64,000 nucleotides of DNA from Anaeramoeba flamelloides. Taxonomy: Eukaryota > Metamonada > Anaeramoebidae. The stretch lies in assembly GCA_027625915.1 (NCBI GenBank), contig JANTQA010000057.1, forward strand, positions 5,022,001 through 5,086,000, read 5' to 3'. Below are positions 47,775 to 59,202 of the stretch, piece by piece (position 1 is the first letter of the stretch; the number at the start of each line of letters is the position of its first letter). The notes beneath the pieces are model-generated. The model was not told the origin of the DNA. It was given only the letters and a program-made list of their open reading frames with translations, and did no database searches. Made by a program: the position numbers and the translations under genes.

Positions 47775-48188
47775 ATGAAAAATAAACCAATCAAATGGCT
47801 GTTAATATTTTTTTTAGTGACAATAAGTCTTGTTCACAATTTGGATTCTCAATTCCATGATTGTAATCGATCTATTATTAAAATTTTAAACTCACCTTTG
47901 TCATCACCTTCTATTTCACAATTACCGTCACCATCACCATCACCATCACCATCACCATCACCATCACCATCACCATCACCGTCCCCTTCAATTTTGTCTC
48001 CAAACTTTCCAATGATTTCCCCAGGCGATTATTCTTTGGCACTTTTTATTGGATTAATAATTATTGGCATTATATTTTTTTTCATTTTAATAATTGGTGT
48101 TATTTTCATTTTCAAAAAAATCCGAATAAAGAAGAACTCTCAACTCTACGATCAAATGGATTTAAATTCAGAAGACAAATTTATTTAA
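47775..48188 (+). CDS. Small Ser/Pro-repeat type I membrane protein
   Basis: 137 residues. The start is the first ATG (47775), five bases after a TTTTCCTTAG that looks like a 3' splice site; the open frame upstream lacks an ATG. Residues 1-25 are a signal peptide (MKNKPIKWLLIFFLVTISLV). The ectodomain has two Cys-region residues at most and a (Ser-Pro) run from about residue 49 to 75, encoded by CCATCA repeats. Residues about 88-112 are a long hydrophobic helix (ALFIGLIIIGIIFFFILIIG), followed by KKIRIKK and a short acidic cytosolic tail. Ser/Pro runs usually make an extended, often glycosylated stalk. The layout resembles the Cys-rich membrane protein at 15775-19496, but there is no sequence similarity. 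No family was recognised. Confidence 0.62.
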   Translation: MKNKPIKWLLIFFLVTISLVHNLDSQFHDCNRSIIKILNSPLSSPSISQLPSPSPSPSPSPSPSPSPSPSPSILSPNFPMISPGDYSLALFIGLIIIGIIFFFILIIGVIFIFKKIRIKKNSQLYDQMDLNSEDKFI

Positions 48189-48601
48189 ATTGTTTTCCGT
48201 TTTGGCTTTTTGTAAGGGATCAATTGCTCATAATAATAATTATCATTTTGCAAGAAACGAAACTTCCGACGATCTTTCTTAAAAAGTATTTTAAAATGTA
48301 GCTTCCACCAATACAAAATCAAGAACTCAACTTTCTTTAACAACAAAATCTATTTGATCAAGCAAAGACAACAAGAACCATGCCAAAAGCTATTTTTTCT
48401 TTTGATGTGACAAAATTAAAAAGAATTACGAAAAAGACGAAGAATATTGTGAATAAATTGTAGGTTTGAAGAAAACAAATTAAATAAATTTTACTACGAA
48501 ACATAAGGCTGTTTTTTTAGAAACAGAAAATTCTTTAGAAGTTCTGTTTTTTGTTTTTTTTATTTCTAATGTTTGAAATAAGTGTGATAAAAAAGTTTTT
48601 G

Positions 48602-49546
48602 TATTGGGGAAAAAAGTAATACAAAAAAAACTGTTCGACATGACTTTTAATTCGGAACATTAATAGAATCACTGAAACCTAAAATCGAAAAGGAAAATCA
48701 ATTAATTAAGTAAAAAAAAGAAAAAATAAAGGATTAAAAACAAAATGAAAGATATAAAGCAATAACAGTTTTCTAATACTACTGTTATTTTCCAATTAAT
48801 GATGAAAATTTTTATCTCAAGTTCCAAATGAATATTAATTATTTCGCTTCAACCAAATTAGCAGAGTCAAAATTTTAACATCGGGCTAAGAAGGAAGTTT
48901 AATTTATTGCCTAAAACTATCATTTCTAAACGATATTGTTAAGATCTTTTGGTTTACTTTGACTTATAAACAAGAAAAATATTTTGAAAAGTGAACTAAA
49001 AATTTTCATTTTTTCATTGGAAAATAATAGTATCTTTTCGTAAGGTTTTTTTTTTTGATTACTGATAAATTCAAAAACCAACTTGAAACAATTTTTAGTT
49101 CAATTTCCATTTTACAAATCTTAATAACCCTACTTTCAAAAAAGATAATTTAAAAGAGTATATCAAAGCCAACAAATTTATACAAATTTTCTTAAACATT
49201 TAAATAAAAAAAATCTTTATTTCAAATGAGTTAAAAAATTCATAAAAATGGATTTTGAACCAAAAAATTTCTAATATCTTTTTCAATTTTTATGTATTTT
49301 CATTAAAAATTTGTTCAAAAAAATTGACTATTTTTGTGATCTCCAAAACCACAGCAAGATTTTTGGGTAAAGTGAGCTATAAATAGTGTTTGTTGTTTTG
49401 ATTGATCATAATATAACGGGTTATTAATTAGAGTTAATAAGTTTCTTCTTTTAAATAATTTTAATTTTCAATTCCAGGTTCTATTATGTTTTACAATTAA
49501 AACCCATGTTTAACTTTTTTTAATATCTTATTTTTTTTCGACAATG
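48602..49546. mobile_element. Family H TIR element, copy 2, with nested I
   Basis: Left side GGGGAAAAAAGTAATAC... then GACTTTTAATTCGGAACATT; right side CAGGTTCTATTATGTTTTAC, AATTAAAACCCATGTTTAAC and TTTTTTTTCGACAATGG. Without the 249-bp I element it is about 695 bp, longer than H1. Confidence 0.6.
48782..49030. mobile_element. Family I MITE, copy 1, inside H
   Basis: TA-flanked (48780-48781 and 49031-49032). Ends CTGTTATTTTCCAATTAATG and CATTGGAAAATAATAG. The interior TAGTTTTAG-GCAATAAATT and AAAGATCTTAACAATATCG-type strings (reverse strand) match copy 2 at 25925-26160. Confidence 0.7.
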
Positions 49547-49934
49547 GCTAAAAAAGTTTAATTTTAGTTGATTAAAGGGTTTTTATGATTATTTAAGAAT
49601 TTTTTTATATATATCTTTTTTTTATATGGTGAATTAATTCTTCTGGGGGTGTTATTACACTAAAAAAATTGTATTTTAAATATCAACATAATTTTTAGTT
49701 TTAAACTTAATTGGTTTTGATGAATTTTATTATTATTTGATTATTTTTAGGTTTTTTTTTTTCCGATTGAGTTTTTTGAAAAATCCTAAAAAAAAAAAAG
49801 AAAACAATTAATTGGATAAGAAAAAGAAAAAAGAAAAAAAGTTAAGAGATAAGACTTCTAAGGCAACTAAACAAAATTTGAAAATACGTTATTGGTGATA
49901 TTCTCTACTTACAAATTTTATATATCCCAAGTGT

Positions 49935-50500
49935 CAAAAAATTCTGATCCACTAAGAAACTCAGAAAAGAAAATTTTTTTTTTTCCATTTTTTCTGAAAA
50001 AGAAAATATTTAAATTCATTTTATATCTTTTTTTATAAATTTTTTACCCTTTTTATTACCATTTCCATCATTATTATACACCAACAAGTCTTTGTTACCA
50101 AGAATATTAATATAAAATTATTTTTTTTTTTTTTTTTGAGATAATTCTTTTATTTGACCAAAAAAATGATCTATTCAAAGATTGGAAAATTATTGGATTT
50201 TTTCAGAATAAAAGTTATAATAATTAAATTTTTTAGGTCATTTAAAAAATTTTAATTAGAAATTGTGTTTTTGATTTAAGATAAAATTAGATTTTTTGTA
50301 ATAAAATTTTCTTGAAGATATTTGAGAATAAGTTAATTTTATCCCTAAAAATTCAATATCAGTCTTTTTTATTCCAAAAATAATTTGAATTTTTATAAGG
50401 ATTCTTGTGAATAAGAACAAACACTTTTTTAAAAAAAATTTTTTGCAATTTTTTTTTCATTTTTTGCTAACCAGAAAACAAATTTTTTAAAAATATTAAA
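49935..50500 (+). repeat. Family P dispersed repeat, copy 2
   Basis: Weakly colinear with 43610-44225: TTCTGATCCACTAAGAAACT then CAGAAAAGA at the left, and AAAATTTTCTTGAAGATATT and TTATTCCAAAAATAATTTGA towards the right. No coding content. Confidence 0.4.
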
Positions 50501-50689
50501 GAAAAAAATTTTTTTTTGACTAAAAGATCTCAATTTACCTTTACAAACTTTTGTTAGACTTATATCTGATATTCTTTTATTTAACCACCAATGCTACAAT
50601 TAGTTTTATTGGCATGGATTTGAATTGAAATATTAATCATAAAAAATTATAACCAAATAAAAAATTTTCTTTCAAAATCAATACTTTCC

Positions 50690-51113
50690 AACATAAAACG
50701 AACAATTTGTTTTCCCATTTTCAAGAATTAATTTAATTGTGAATAAAATAATAGGTTGCTTTTTTTTTGAGTTTTATATTGGAAACATGCAAATTTTGAA
50801 TTTCAAAAAAGAGACTCAAATCAATAAATTGTTTAAATGAGGTTAACTTAATCATTTCATAAGTATAAGCACAAATTACAAAAAAAATTTTATTCAAGAT
50901 CTTTACAAGATTTCATTTTATTTTGAAAAAATACTACTCCCTTAAAAGAAAAAAAGTTAAAAAAAATATTGACCAAAGATTAATAAATGAGAAAAAAATG
51001 ATCTGATCTAAAAATGTAAAATTTATTTTGAGAAGAATACTTGATTCTAATGATTGAATTTGTTCTCTTTCTTCAATAAAAATCGACCACTTTGACCTAA
51101 AAAGAGTTCACCA
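50690..51113 (-). mobile_element. Family L element, partial
   Basis: The right end GACCACTTTGACCTAAAAAG-AGTTCA and the upstream ATGATCTGATCTAAAAATGT with AGAAGAATACTTGATTCTAA are the reverse complement of the left side of 31178-31747. The left part is degraded. Confidence 0.5.
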
Positions 51114-51485
51114 TATTAATGATACGAAAGACCTCAAATAAGATGCAAGTTTCCTCTTTCTTGTGCTCCTACTGTAAAAGAATAGATGTTAATCAAAAAA
51201 CACAAATTTATTAAAAAAAACTTTCAAAATTAAGGATCAATTTTTACGCTTGTGTTGTCGATTAAATCCAAAAAAAAAATTAAAATCAAAATAAAAAAAA
51301 ATATCGAAAATCAATGATCAGAACATTAAATTTATTCTGTCTGTTTAAATTGAAATTTAACTTTTATTATTCTAAATGTGAAAATTTGAATGATTTTAAT
51401 ATCTAATAACAACCAATAATAATTATTATTTTAAATTAAAAATAAAAAAAAAAGCCAATAGAAAAGGATGATCCAAAATTGTTGT

Positions 51486-52831
51486 TTAATTTTCAGAATC
51501 TTCTTCTGAATCTGTATATTCACTGCTACCTTCTTCATAAGATTCTTCATCTTCTTCTTCTTCTTCTTCTTCTTCTTTGTTTTTTCTTTCTTCTTCAAGT
51601 TTTTCCATTCTTTGGAATGCTGCAATGATTTTTTGTCTAACTCTTTCTTTTCTTTCTTCAAGAGTGAGTCTTTTAACCCTGAAATCTGGTTGCTTTTCAT
51701 ATACTTTTTTTGTTTTTTTTTCAAAAACTGGGTTTTCCCTTATTAATTTATGTGCCTTAAGATACATGTCTTTGACTTGATCAGGTTCAATGTTATTTTC
51801 GATATATTTACTAAATTGTTTTTGGTATTTAGTATTATCTTTTTTTTGCAAGAATTTCATATAACCTGCAATTTTTTCCCCCAAGATATATTGTCTATGT
51901 ACTTTTGGATTGTATTTTCCATTTTTTGTTCCTTGGAATCTTTTTGTGTTGTGTGGGATATATAAGCCACCATCACAAGCCCCCTATTTTATGATTTCAT
52001 TATTTGTTTTTTAAATGGAATGTGAAATTTATTTGAAGAATTGTTTAAATTTAGAGAATTAAAAGGTTAGATATATTATTTAGAATTGAAAGTGTAAATG
52101 GACAATTATTCGAAAAAAAAAAATATAAAAAGAAAATCAAACCTTTAAAGCAGCAAAAATTTTAGCCCCTGTTGTTGATCTAGCAAGACCAATATCAAGA
52201 AGACATTTAAATGGTCTTCTATCTTCATTTTCCTCGACAAGGAAATGTTTTCCATCAACTTCCGAGGTACCTTCATACATTTTGTCCATTCCAAGTTTTT
52301 TTAAAACTCTTCTTGCACATAAAAGTCCTGTACAATAAGCGGCTGGGTAGTTTGTGAAACCAACCTTGACACCATATTTTGGTAATTCGTGGGAATAAGC
52401 GGCAGCTAATACATGATCTCCTTCAATTTTTGAGTAAATAACTTGAGTTACGATATCGTGATTGGTAATACGGACAACAAACCTATTAATATTAAATATA
52501 TTACAGTTAATGGTTGGTAATTATGAATAAGAAATTAATTTTTTTATTTTTTCAAAAAAGCAAAAATAAAAACAAAAAAAAAAGTGTGAAGAAAAAAAAA
52601 AAAAAAAAAAGAAAGCAAAACCACTAAAGACTAAAAACAACAAAAAAAGAAAAATTACCTATATTTAAGAGCACCATATTTTGAAGTGTCTTGAGTCACA
52701 AGTCTTCTTCTGGCATAGTAGTCAGTTTTGCATTCACGTCTTCGACGGAATTTTGTTTGGTATCTCATGAAATAACTTTTTTTTTTTTGGAGTTTTGGAA
52801 ATGCGCCCTTCTTCTTTCTTTTTTTACCCAT
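51486..52831 (-). CDS. RPL5: 60S ribosomal protein L5 (uL18), three coding exons
   Basis: Coding exons 52831-52659, 52482-52143 and 51983-51486 (minus) join in phase to 336 residues, with GT-AG introns of 176 and 159 bases. RPL5 binds 5S rRNA in the large subunit, together with L11. The match is clear: [20 protein letters not shown] then [10 protein letters not shown] (family [25 protein letters not shown]), [73 protein letters not shown], then the C-terminal [19 protein letters not shown] and [11 protein letters not shown] chose ATG 52831 because the only upstream in-frame ATG lies inside a 5'UTR intron. Oddities are a basic N-terminus about eight residues longer than human and an acidic C-terminal tail ([12 protein letters not shown] to the end) replacing the usual Lys/Ala-rich end. 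Confidence 0.95.
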
Positions 52832-52843
52832 TTTGAATATAAC

Positions 52844-52951
52844 CTGAAGAAAAGAAAAAATGAAAAGAAATGTCAAAAGAAAAAAAAAAAAAAATTAAAT
52901 AAAAAGATTTTGTATGAAAAGAAAAAGAAAATTTTAAAATTAAAAACGTAC
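52844..52951 (-). other. 5'UTR intron of RPL5
   Basis: 108 bases, beginning GTACGT (52951) and ending in a pyrimidine tract with TTCAG (52844). It leaves a 12-base leader before the ATG. Confidence 0.65.
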
Positions 52952-53484
52952 TTGAAAAAATCTAGAAAATTAAAAAAATGAAAGTTTCTTCAGAAAAACA
53001 ACTTTGTTTAATTATGATTGCACACTAATTTTTTGATTTGGTGTTTTGAAGTACACCTTTTTGTTGAAAACAAATCCCTTTTCTTTGTATTTTAAGGATA
53101 AAAGTGAAAAAATTTTCACTTGTTTTTTAATCTTTTTTGTTCTTTATTTCAAATCAAAAGAAGGAAGTTAGGAACGACGAATTGTGTTATTCCTTTTTTG
53201 TACAATGTTTAGGATTATTTTGTGTTCACTAACATGACAAGATGAAAGTCAGATTTGTTAATTGTTTAAATATATTCAGTTAAAAATGTTAATTTAAGGT
53301 TTACAGACCCAAAAATTTGAAAAAAGATTATCTTATGTTGGGTGTGTGAATTGTTAATTTGGTTCTCGGTTGATCGATCTTGGACTTGATATGAAATTTT
53401 AATAGTGCTACAAAATGGCCATTTATTTTTTTTTTTAATTATTTGGATTACGAAAATCAGAATTTCATGAGTGTAAGACTAATA

Positions 53485-53961
53485 CAGTGATCAAAATAAT
53501 GCGTGCCAAAAGACTATAATCCGTGTTTCGAAATATTATCCGTGTTTTTTTTTATTCTTGTACCAAGGCAACATACAATCTACTACTAAATAGTATACTT
53601 AAGTACAAATCAATTTTGAAAGTAAAGGTCTGGTTATTTTCAGTAAAATTTAAATTATGAATGCAAATAGTTGAAAATTTTCAATAATATTCTCAATTTT
53701 TTTGTATTTTTTTGTTTTTTTGATGATAGAAATTTTCAAAAAAATTTACTCTATTTTTTGAGATAAATTTTGCAATTTGATCCTACATTTTTAGAATTTC
53801 TTTTTAAATAATTGAACTTTTTGAAACCAATACCATATTTTTTTAGGGTTTATTATTGGTTTCTTTGATTGGTTGATGTATAGGTCAGCTATAACAAAAA
53901 AACACGCTTTTTATTTTAAAACACACATTAAATTTTTTTGCACGCTTTATTTAGACTACAG
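53485..53961. mobile_element. Family D TIR element, copy 1, inside A
   Basis: TA-flanked. Left end CAGTGATCAAAATAATGCGT then GCCAAAAGACTATAATCCGT; the right end is the approximate inverse (GCACGCTTTATTTAGACTAC then AG). The TIR is about 65 bases with mismatches. A second copy, inverted, is at 58700-59202 and a degenerate third is at 14080-14430. Confidence 0.75.
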
Positions 53962-54225
53962 TAAGTTCGTAGGTAAGTTATAAAAAAATGTGATTTGTAC
54001 ATTGTTGATTGAAATTTTTAATTAGGTTTGGTTTTATTTGGAGCTTTTTAATTTTTTTTTTTCATGTAAAGGGAGTAAAAGGTAAATCAAAATTTTCTTT
54101 TCTACAACCCAAATTTCAAAATTTATCTTGAACATCTACCAATATATTAACCTTACACTCATGAAATTCTGATTTTCGTAATCCAAATAATTAAAAAGTA
54201 AATAAATATCCATTTTGTGGCACTA

Positions 54226-54386
54226 CCGGTATTTGAATTACAAATGGGAAATTTTTTCACTTGGTTTACAGTTTCCTTTTTGTTACAAAATTCCAATTTA
54301 CAACCTGCTCCTGTAGGGAAACTCTGTTTCTCATAAATAAGGAAAATGAATTGAAAATATTTTCCCATTTAGACTTCAAATACCAG
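54226..54386. mobile_element. Family E MITE, copy 2, inside the right arm of A3
   Basis: 161 bp. Ends CCGGTATTTGAATTACAAAT and the inverse of ATTTAGACTTCAAATACCAG, flanked by TA (54224-54225 and 54387-54388). The other arm of the same A element reads through uninterrupted at this site, which proves the insertion. Confidence 0.82.
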
Positions 54387-54495
54387 TATTAAAATTTCAT
54401 ATCAAGTCCAAGATCGATTTGCCAAGAACGAAATTAACTATCCACACACCCAACATAAGATAATATTTTTTCAAATTTTATGGATTGAAAACCTT

Positions 54496-54726
54496 AAGGG
54501 AGGTTCGACCAAATTTTTTATTTTCATTCAGCAATAATGCTGATATTAATGTTGATTTCAGTGTACTTGATCCATTTTTGAAGAAATATTGTATATTGAT
54601 GTTTTAAGTTTTTATATTTTATCTTGCTTTAAAACACCTTTTACAAAGTTCTTAAAAATATACTTAGAAAGTAATTTATATACCTAATTTCAGTCCAGAG
54701 TAACAAGCCTAAAATGAAAATTTCTG

Positions 54727-54758
<32 letters not shown>

Positions 54759-57112
54759 TGATTCTTCTACGATTGTTTCGAAACAAGAGCCATGATAAAG
54801 TTTAGATTAGAGCTGGTAATTATAAAAGAAAAGCCTAAACAAACTTTATCTTTTCAATAAAAATAAAATCTAACAAAATAAAATATTGCGTCACTTTCAT
54901 TGATAAGGCGATATACCAAATTTCTCAATTTCTTAATGAAAATAAATTTTTTCAAAGTACAGAATTGAAAAAAAAACTTTACACGAAGGTAATACCTGAT
55001 ACAATTTTGAATTATTAATATTAGGGCAATTAGTATGTAATTTCTTCTATTTTCAACCAATTCCTTTTTATTAATAACCATTTTTATACAAAATACATAA
55101 TAAACCCAACCAAAGTTCTGTTAATAGAGGTATAGATAGAATACCCCCCCCCCCCTTTTTTTTTTTTTTTTGGTAATTTTAAGCAGATTTACTTATTTTG
55201 AAATCAAATAGGGATTATAGATGTTTACTATAATTTGGTTAATGGCAATTTTTATTCTTATTTTTGATTTATTGAATATTATTTTGAACAAGTATAATTT
55301 AAAAAAGTATCGTTCTAATAAGTTTCGGGTTATGTTTTTACAATTTTGATTGTTAAAAAAAAATCATTGAACAGGTTAACAACAATTTCCCTAATAATAT
55401 CAATGAAAAATCTTTCAAGGGATTTTAATCATGCCCGGTATTTTTTAGAATACTATAAATGTCTGAATTTAAAAGTAATTATAAAATTATCGATTTTCAC
55501 AAATTTTATTTAGTAATTCCATGCGGTTTATTTTTTTCAAATTAATATTCTTAAAAAAAAAAGAAAAGAAAGAAAGAAAGAAAAAAGAAAGCATTTCATA
55601 TAAAAAAAAATTTGAATAAATTGAAAAAAAATAAAATATAAAAAATTTAGGAAATTATAAAAAATAATATGATCTAAAATTTAAAGGTTTATTTTAAGAA
55701 GAATTTCAGATTAAACTCAATTAATATTTTCAATTTCTATATAAAAATCCCAACTCGATAATAAAATGGTTTACTATTAGCTTTATATTATTTAAACAGG
55801 TTATCATTATTTAACAATTACTCTAAAATATTAATCAATTTTACTATAAATGAAAAAATGTTTAATGAGAACTTTGTGGCTCTGGCACTATTCGGGGCTG
55901 CAAAACATAAAATCAAGTATATATATATATTTCTAAAAAAAAAAATAAAATAAAAATATTTTATCTCTTGAATGTATAATAGAAATAAATTGAATAGTAT
56001 TAAAGAATAAATTTGAATAAAAAACATATTTTAAAAATCTTTTCTCTCTTGAAATATTAAATTGAAATGAAAAATATATTTTTGTATTTGAGAGCAACTA
56101 AATATTAAATATTTTTAATAATTCTCTTGTTAAATAAGATGTACATGAAATTGCTGATATTTTGATAATTATAAAAAAATACAAAAAAAAAAAACGAAAA
56201 AAGGGGATTACAAATTATTGATATAAGAATTTTTTTTTTTACCAACTGAACTTTCATTAAAGGGTGTATAAAAAGAATTTTTTTTGATAAGAAAATAATC
56301 TTTGTGCCAAAAATTCTTACTCTTCTGAAAAAAAAAACATAAATTGAATATATATATATATATTATATACATATATTATTGTATTCAAGGTTAAAAAGTA
56401 TCTAATTTATTCATCATTTCATTTTTAAATTATCGAAATATAAAATACTGGAATTTTTAAACTTTTATAAAAAATAATTCAAAAACAAAATAAAATTCAA
56501 TAAATTTTTTAAAAATAACTTATTGATTTTCTATTACCCAACCCCCACACTTGAAAAGATGAATCCAAAGGTTTTTTTTACTTATAAACCAAATAAAATT
56601 TTTAAAAGAAATCTAAAGGTATCAATTGTTTTTGGTGGTAATTTATATACTTTTGTTTTTTTATTATTAACTTGGAACTTAAAAAAAGTATCAAAAAAGA
56701 AAAAGAAAAGAAAAAAATTGAAGAAATTGGAATAATGGATTTTATTTTATAAATAACCATTGGTTAAAAAATATTATTAATATTTTTTTTTTTCTTATTC
56801 TGTGTTTCTTCTGTTTTAATATATCATTCGTTTAGTTATTTGCAATAAATTTACAATCTACCCATTTATTTTGAAAATTGTTAATAATTACACTTTAATT
56901 ATATTAATTGTCCAATCTCATTTCAAAAAAAACTAGGAAATACAATTTTTGTTTTTGATATTAAAAAAAAAAAAATTATAATATTATTTATTTTTAGATT
57001 TGTAGATTTCAAAAATGATTCTTGGTAACTATTTTAAGTACCTTTCCAAAACATTAGTCACATTGTTCTTTTGTAAATTAAAGAACAGATAAAAAATTAC
57101 ATATATTTTTTA
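54496..57112. other. Gene-poor AT-rich DNA
   Basis: Contains a 28-base T run (54727-54754), a 13-base C run followed by a T run (55144-55156), a family C relic near 55432-55450 and a weak family L-like segment near 55660-55790. The ORFs at 54854-55081 and 55818-56027 (minus) have no support. Confidence 0.45.
56559..56735 (+). CDS. Candidate short ORF or terminal exon, unidentified
   Basis: From the ATG the frame reads MNPKVFFTYKPNKIFKRNLK, a hydrophobic segment (NLYTFVFLLLTWNL) and then a Lys-rich end to TAA. It could be a tail-anchored or terminal-exon peptide, but AT-rich DNA with Lys runs gives such frames by chance. No family resemblance. Confidence 0.18.
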   Translation: MNPKVFFTYKPNKIFKRNLKVSIVFGGNLYTFVFLLLTWNLKKVSKKKKKRKKLKKLE

Positions 57113-57307
57113 CAGTCAGTTTCACTTTTAAGCAACGAACTTTCAACGAAATTCAAGGTACAAAAAAATCTCAAATTAAGGTACAAAATTCAAATTTTAG
57201 TAAAATAAATTGTAAATAAAATAATTACAAATTTTGTGCCTTAATTTTAGAATTTTTTGTGCCTTAAATTTCGTTGAAAGTTTATACCAGAAAAGTGAAA
57301 CTGACTG
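57113..57307. mobile_element. Family B palindromic MITE, copy 3, intact
   Basis: 195 bp, TA-flanked. CAGTCAGTTTCACTTTTAAG at the left and GAAAAGTGAAACTGACTG at the right, with arms pairing through TTTCAACGAAATTcAAGG. It is nearly identical to copy 2 at 21186-21381. Confidence 0.85.
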
Positions 57308-57641
57308 TACATTTAAACCTTGACTAGAATATAACTATTATCATTTTTGAAGAGTATTAGTTTATAAAAAAAAAGTTGAAACAAAAAAAAACTAACAGAT
57401 GGAATAGATCTATAAATATTTTATTCCACTTATACCTCGTAACAGGGAAACTTTTTTAAAAAAAAATCTCCAAATTTTATATTTTTGAAAAACGCTCACA
57501 TAATAAGCATTTTTATACATAACAATTTTCAATGAGGTATACAACTTTATTAGATATTAATGGGAATTAAAAAAAAAGAAAGTTTTGAGTTATATTTTTT
57601 TCATCTTTAATTGTAAAATTTTTGATATTTTTATTTGGCTT

Positions 57642-57659
57642 GGGGGGGGTAGGGGGGGG
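57642..57659 (+). repeat. G8-TA-G8 tract
   Basis: Two runs of eight G separated by TA, in DNA otherwise poor in G. It could form a G-quadruplex. Confidence 0.9.
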
Positions 57660-58271
57660 TATTTAAATGTATTTTTTTTAAAGTTGATCTAGAATCATAC
57701 TTTTTCAATTTTAAAATAAAATCAAATAAATATTTCAAAAGATATCACTATTTTAAATTGGAAAACTAGTTTTTGATTTTTTTGTAAAATTTTTTATCAT
57801 TTTTTTTTTTTTTTCAGGTTTTCATTATAATTTATATTCTCTGATTTTTTTCTGTCGATTTTTTTAACGTTTATTCTTTTTACTTATTTAATGTTCAATA
57901 TAAAGTTCATGCATTGTAATTTATTTAAATTAAAAAAATATACCCAAAATATGTGTTTTTTAAATAGTTAGTAATTTTGAAAAGGGGGCGAATATTCAAA
58001 TCTTAATTATTTTAATATTTATATATTCTTAATTACATAAAATTATCATAAATTTAAAAAAAAAATTTAAAAGATGTATAACTGAAATGTGATTTGAAGT
58101 TTTGGCTAATCTTAATTTTCAGAATTTATTTTTTCATTTTAGTACATTTGATACTAGAATGGTATGATGTTGACATTATTATGAATTAATTATCATTGTA
58201 ACCCATGATTTTTTAGTTTGAGTATAAAAATATTATATACTGTGTAAAAAAAAAAAACTAACTAATTTACA

Positions 58272-58321
<50 letters not shown>

Positions 58322-58699
58322 ATATGTATATATATATATTCAAAACCATTAACCGTAATAAAGAACAATCCTTTTTTTTTTTTTTTTTTCAACTTAAACA
58401 AAAATTCTAAAAAATGTTCAGTGGGTTATTAACAAAAATTGTAGATTAAATAAAAGTGTTACTCCAGTATATTATTTGATTAATTGGGGTGTATGCTAAA
58501 AAATGATAAGAATGTTTTAAAGGTTTTATTTTTTTCATTTTTGTTTTTCTTTTGTTTTAATTGTACATTGTTTGCTGAATTTGAAACTTCCATTTTTAGT
58601 TATTGAAATTTAAACCATTTACACATTTATTGCTCTTGGGTAATAATAATAGTTTATCAGAGTAACTTATAAACCAACAAAAAAAATGTTTGTTTATTT
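57660..58699. other. Gene-free AT-rich DNA with a (TG)n microsatellite
   Basis: (TG)14 at 58283-58310 is bordered by TATA repeats. No coding signal. Confidence 0.55.
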
Positions 58700-59202
58700 C
58701 AAAAAAAAAAAAATGAGTATTATGGGTACTTTTATCAATATAATTGGTGTGGAGAAGTTTAATCAGTTTATCTTTTTTAGAGGATACCTATACATTAAAT
58801 GATCAAAGAAATCAGCAATATATATCCTAAAAAAATATGATATTCTTTGCTTAAAGCTCTGTTATTAAAAAAAGAAATTCATAAAAATATGGGATCAAAT
58901 TGGAAAAATTATCTCAAAAAATAGAGTTAAATTTTTAAGAAAATTCTAAACAAAAAAAACAAAAATTTTCTACTATTGATAATATTATGATAAAATTTGA
59001 ACAAAATACATTACTACTTTAAATTTAACTGAAAATATTAAGGGGTTTACTTTCAAAATTGATTTTAACTTATGTATACTATTGGGTGGTAGATTGGATG
59101 TGCATAGAACAAGAAGAAAAAGAAGTACGGGCTATATTATGAAACACAGATTATAGTTCTTGTGTACGCTCTATTTTGATCACTGTTCTATTGTGATCAC
59201 TG
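58700..59202. mobile_element. Family D TIR element, copy 2, inverted
   Basis: The right end AACACAGATTATAGTTCTTG...CTATTTTGATCACTG is the reverse complement of D1's left end, and TGTGATCACTG is repeated once more up to 59202. Interior strings GATCAAATTGGAAAAATTAT and TCTCAAAAAATAGAGTTAAA match D1 in reverse. The left edge is approximate. Confidence 0.65.

Larger units (their letters stand above)
53295..54495. mobile_element. Family A TIR element, copy 3, with nested D and E
   Basis: Ends TAAGGTTTACAGACCC...TTATGTTGGGTGTGTGAATT and the inverse AATTAACTATCCACACACCC...AAAACCTTA. Each arm is about 190 bases and includes CGATCTTGGACTTGATATGA and ATGAGTGTAAG. Removing D1 and E2, each with one TA copy, leaves about 559 bp. 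Confidence 0.8.

Noticed and set aside
58283-58310. (TG)n tract as a possible regulatory or Z-DNA element
   Set aside because: Ordinary microsatellite bordered by TATA repeats; nothing links it to a gene.
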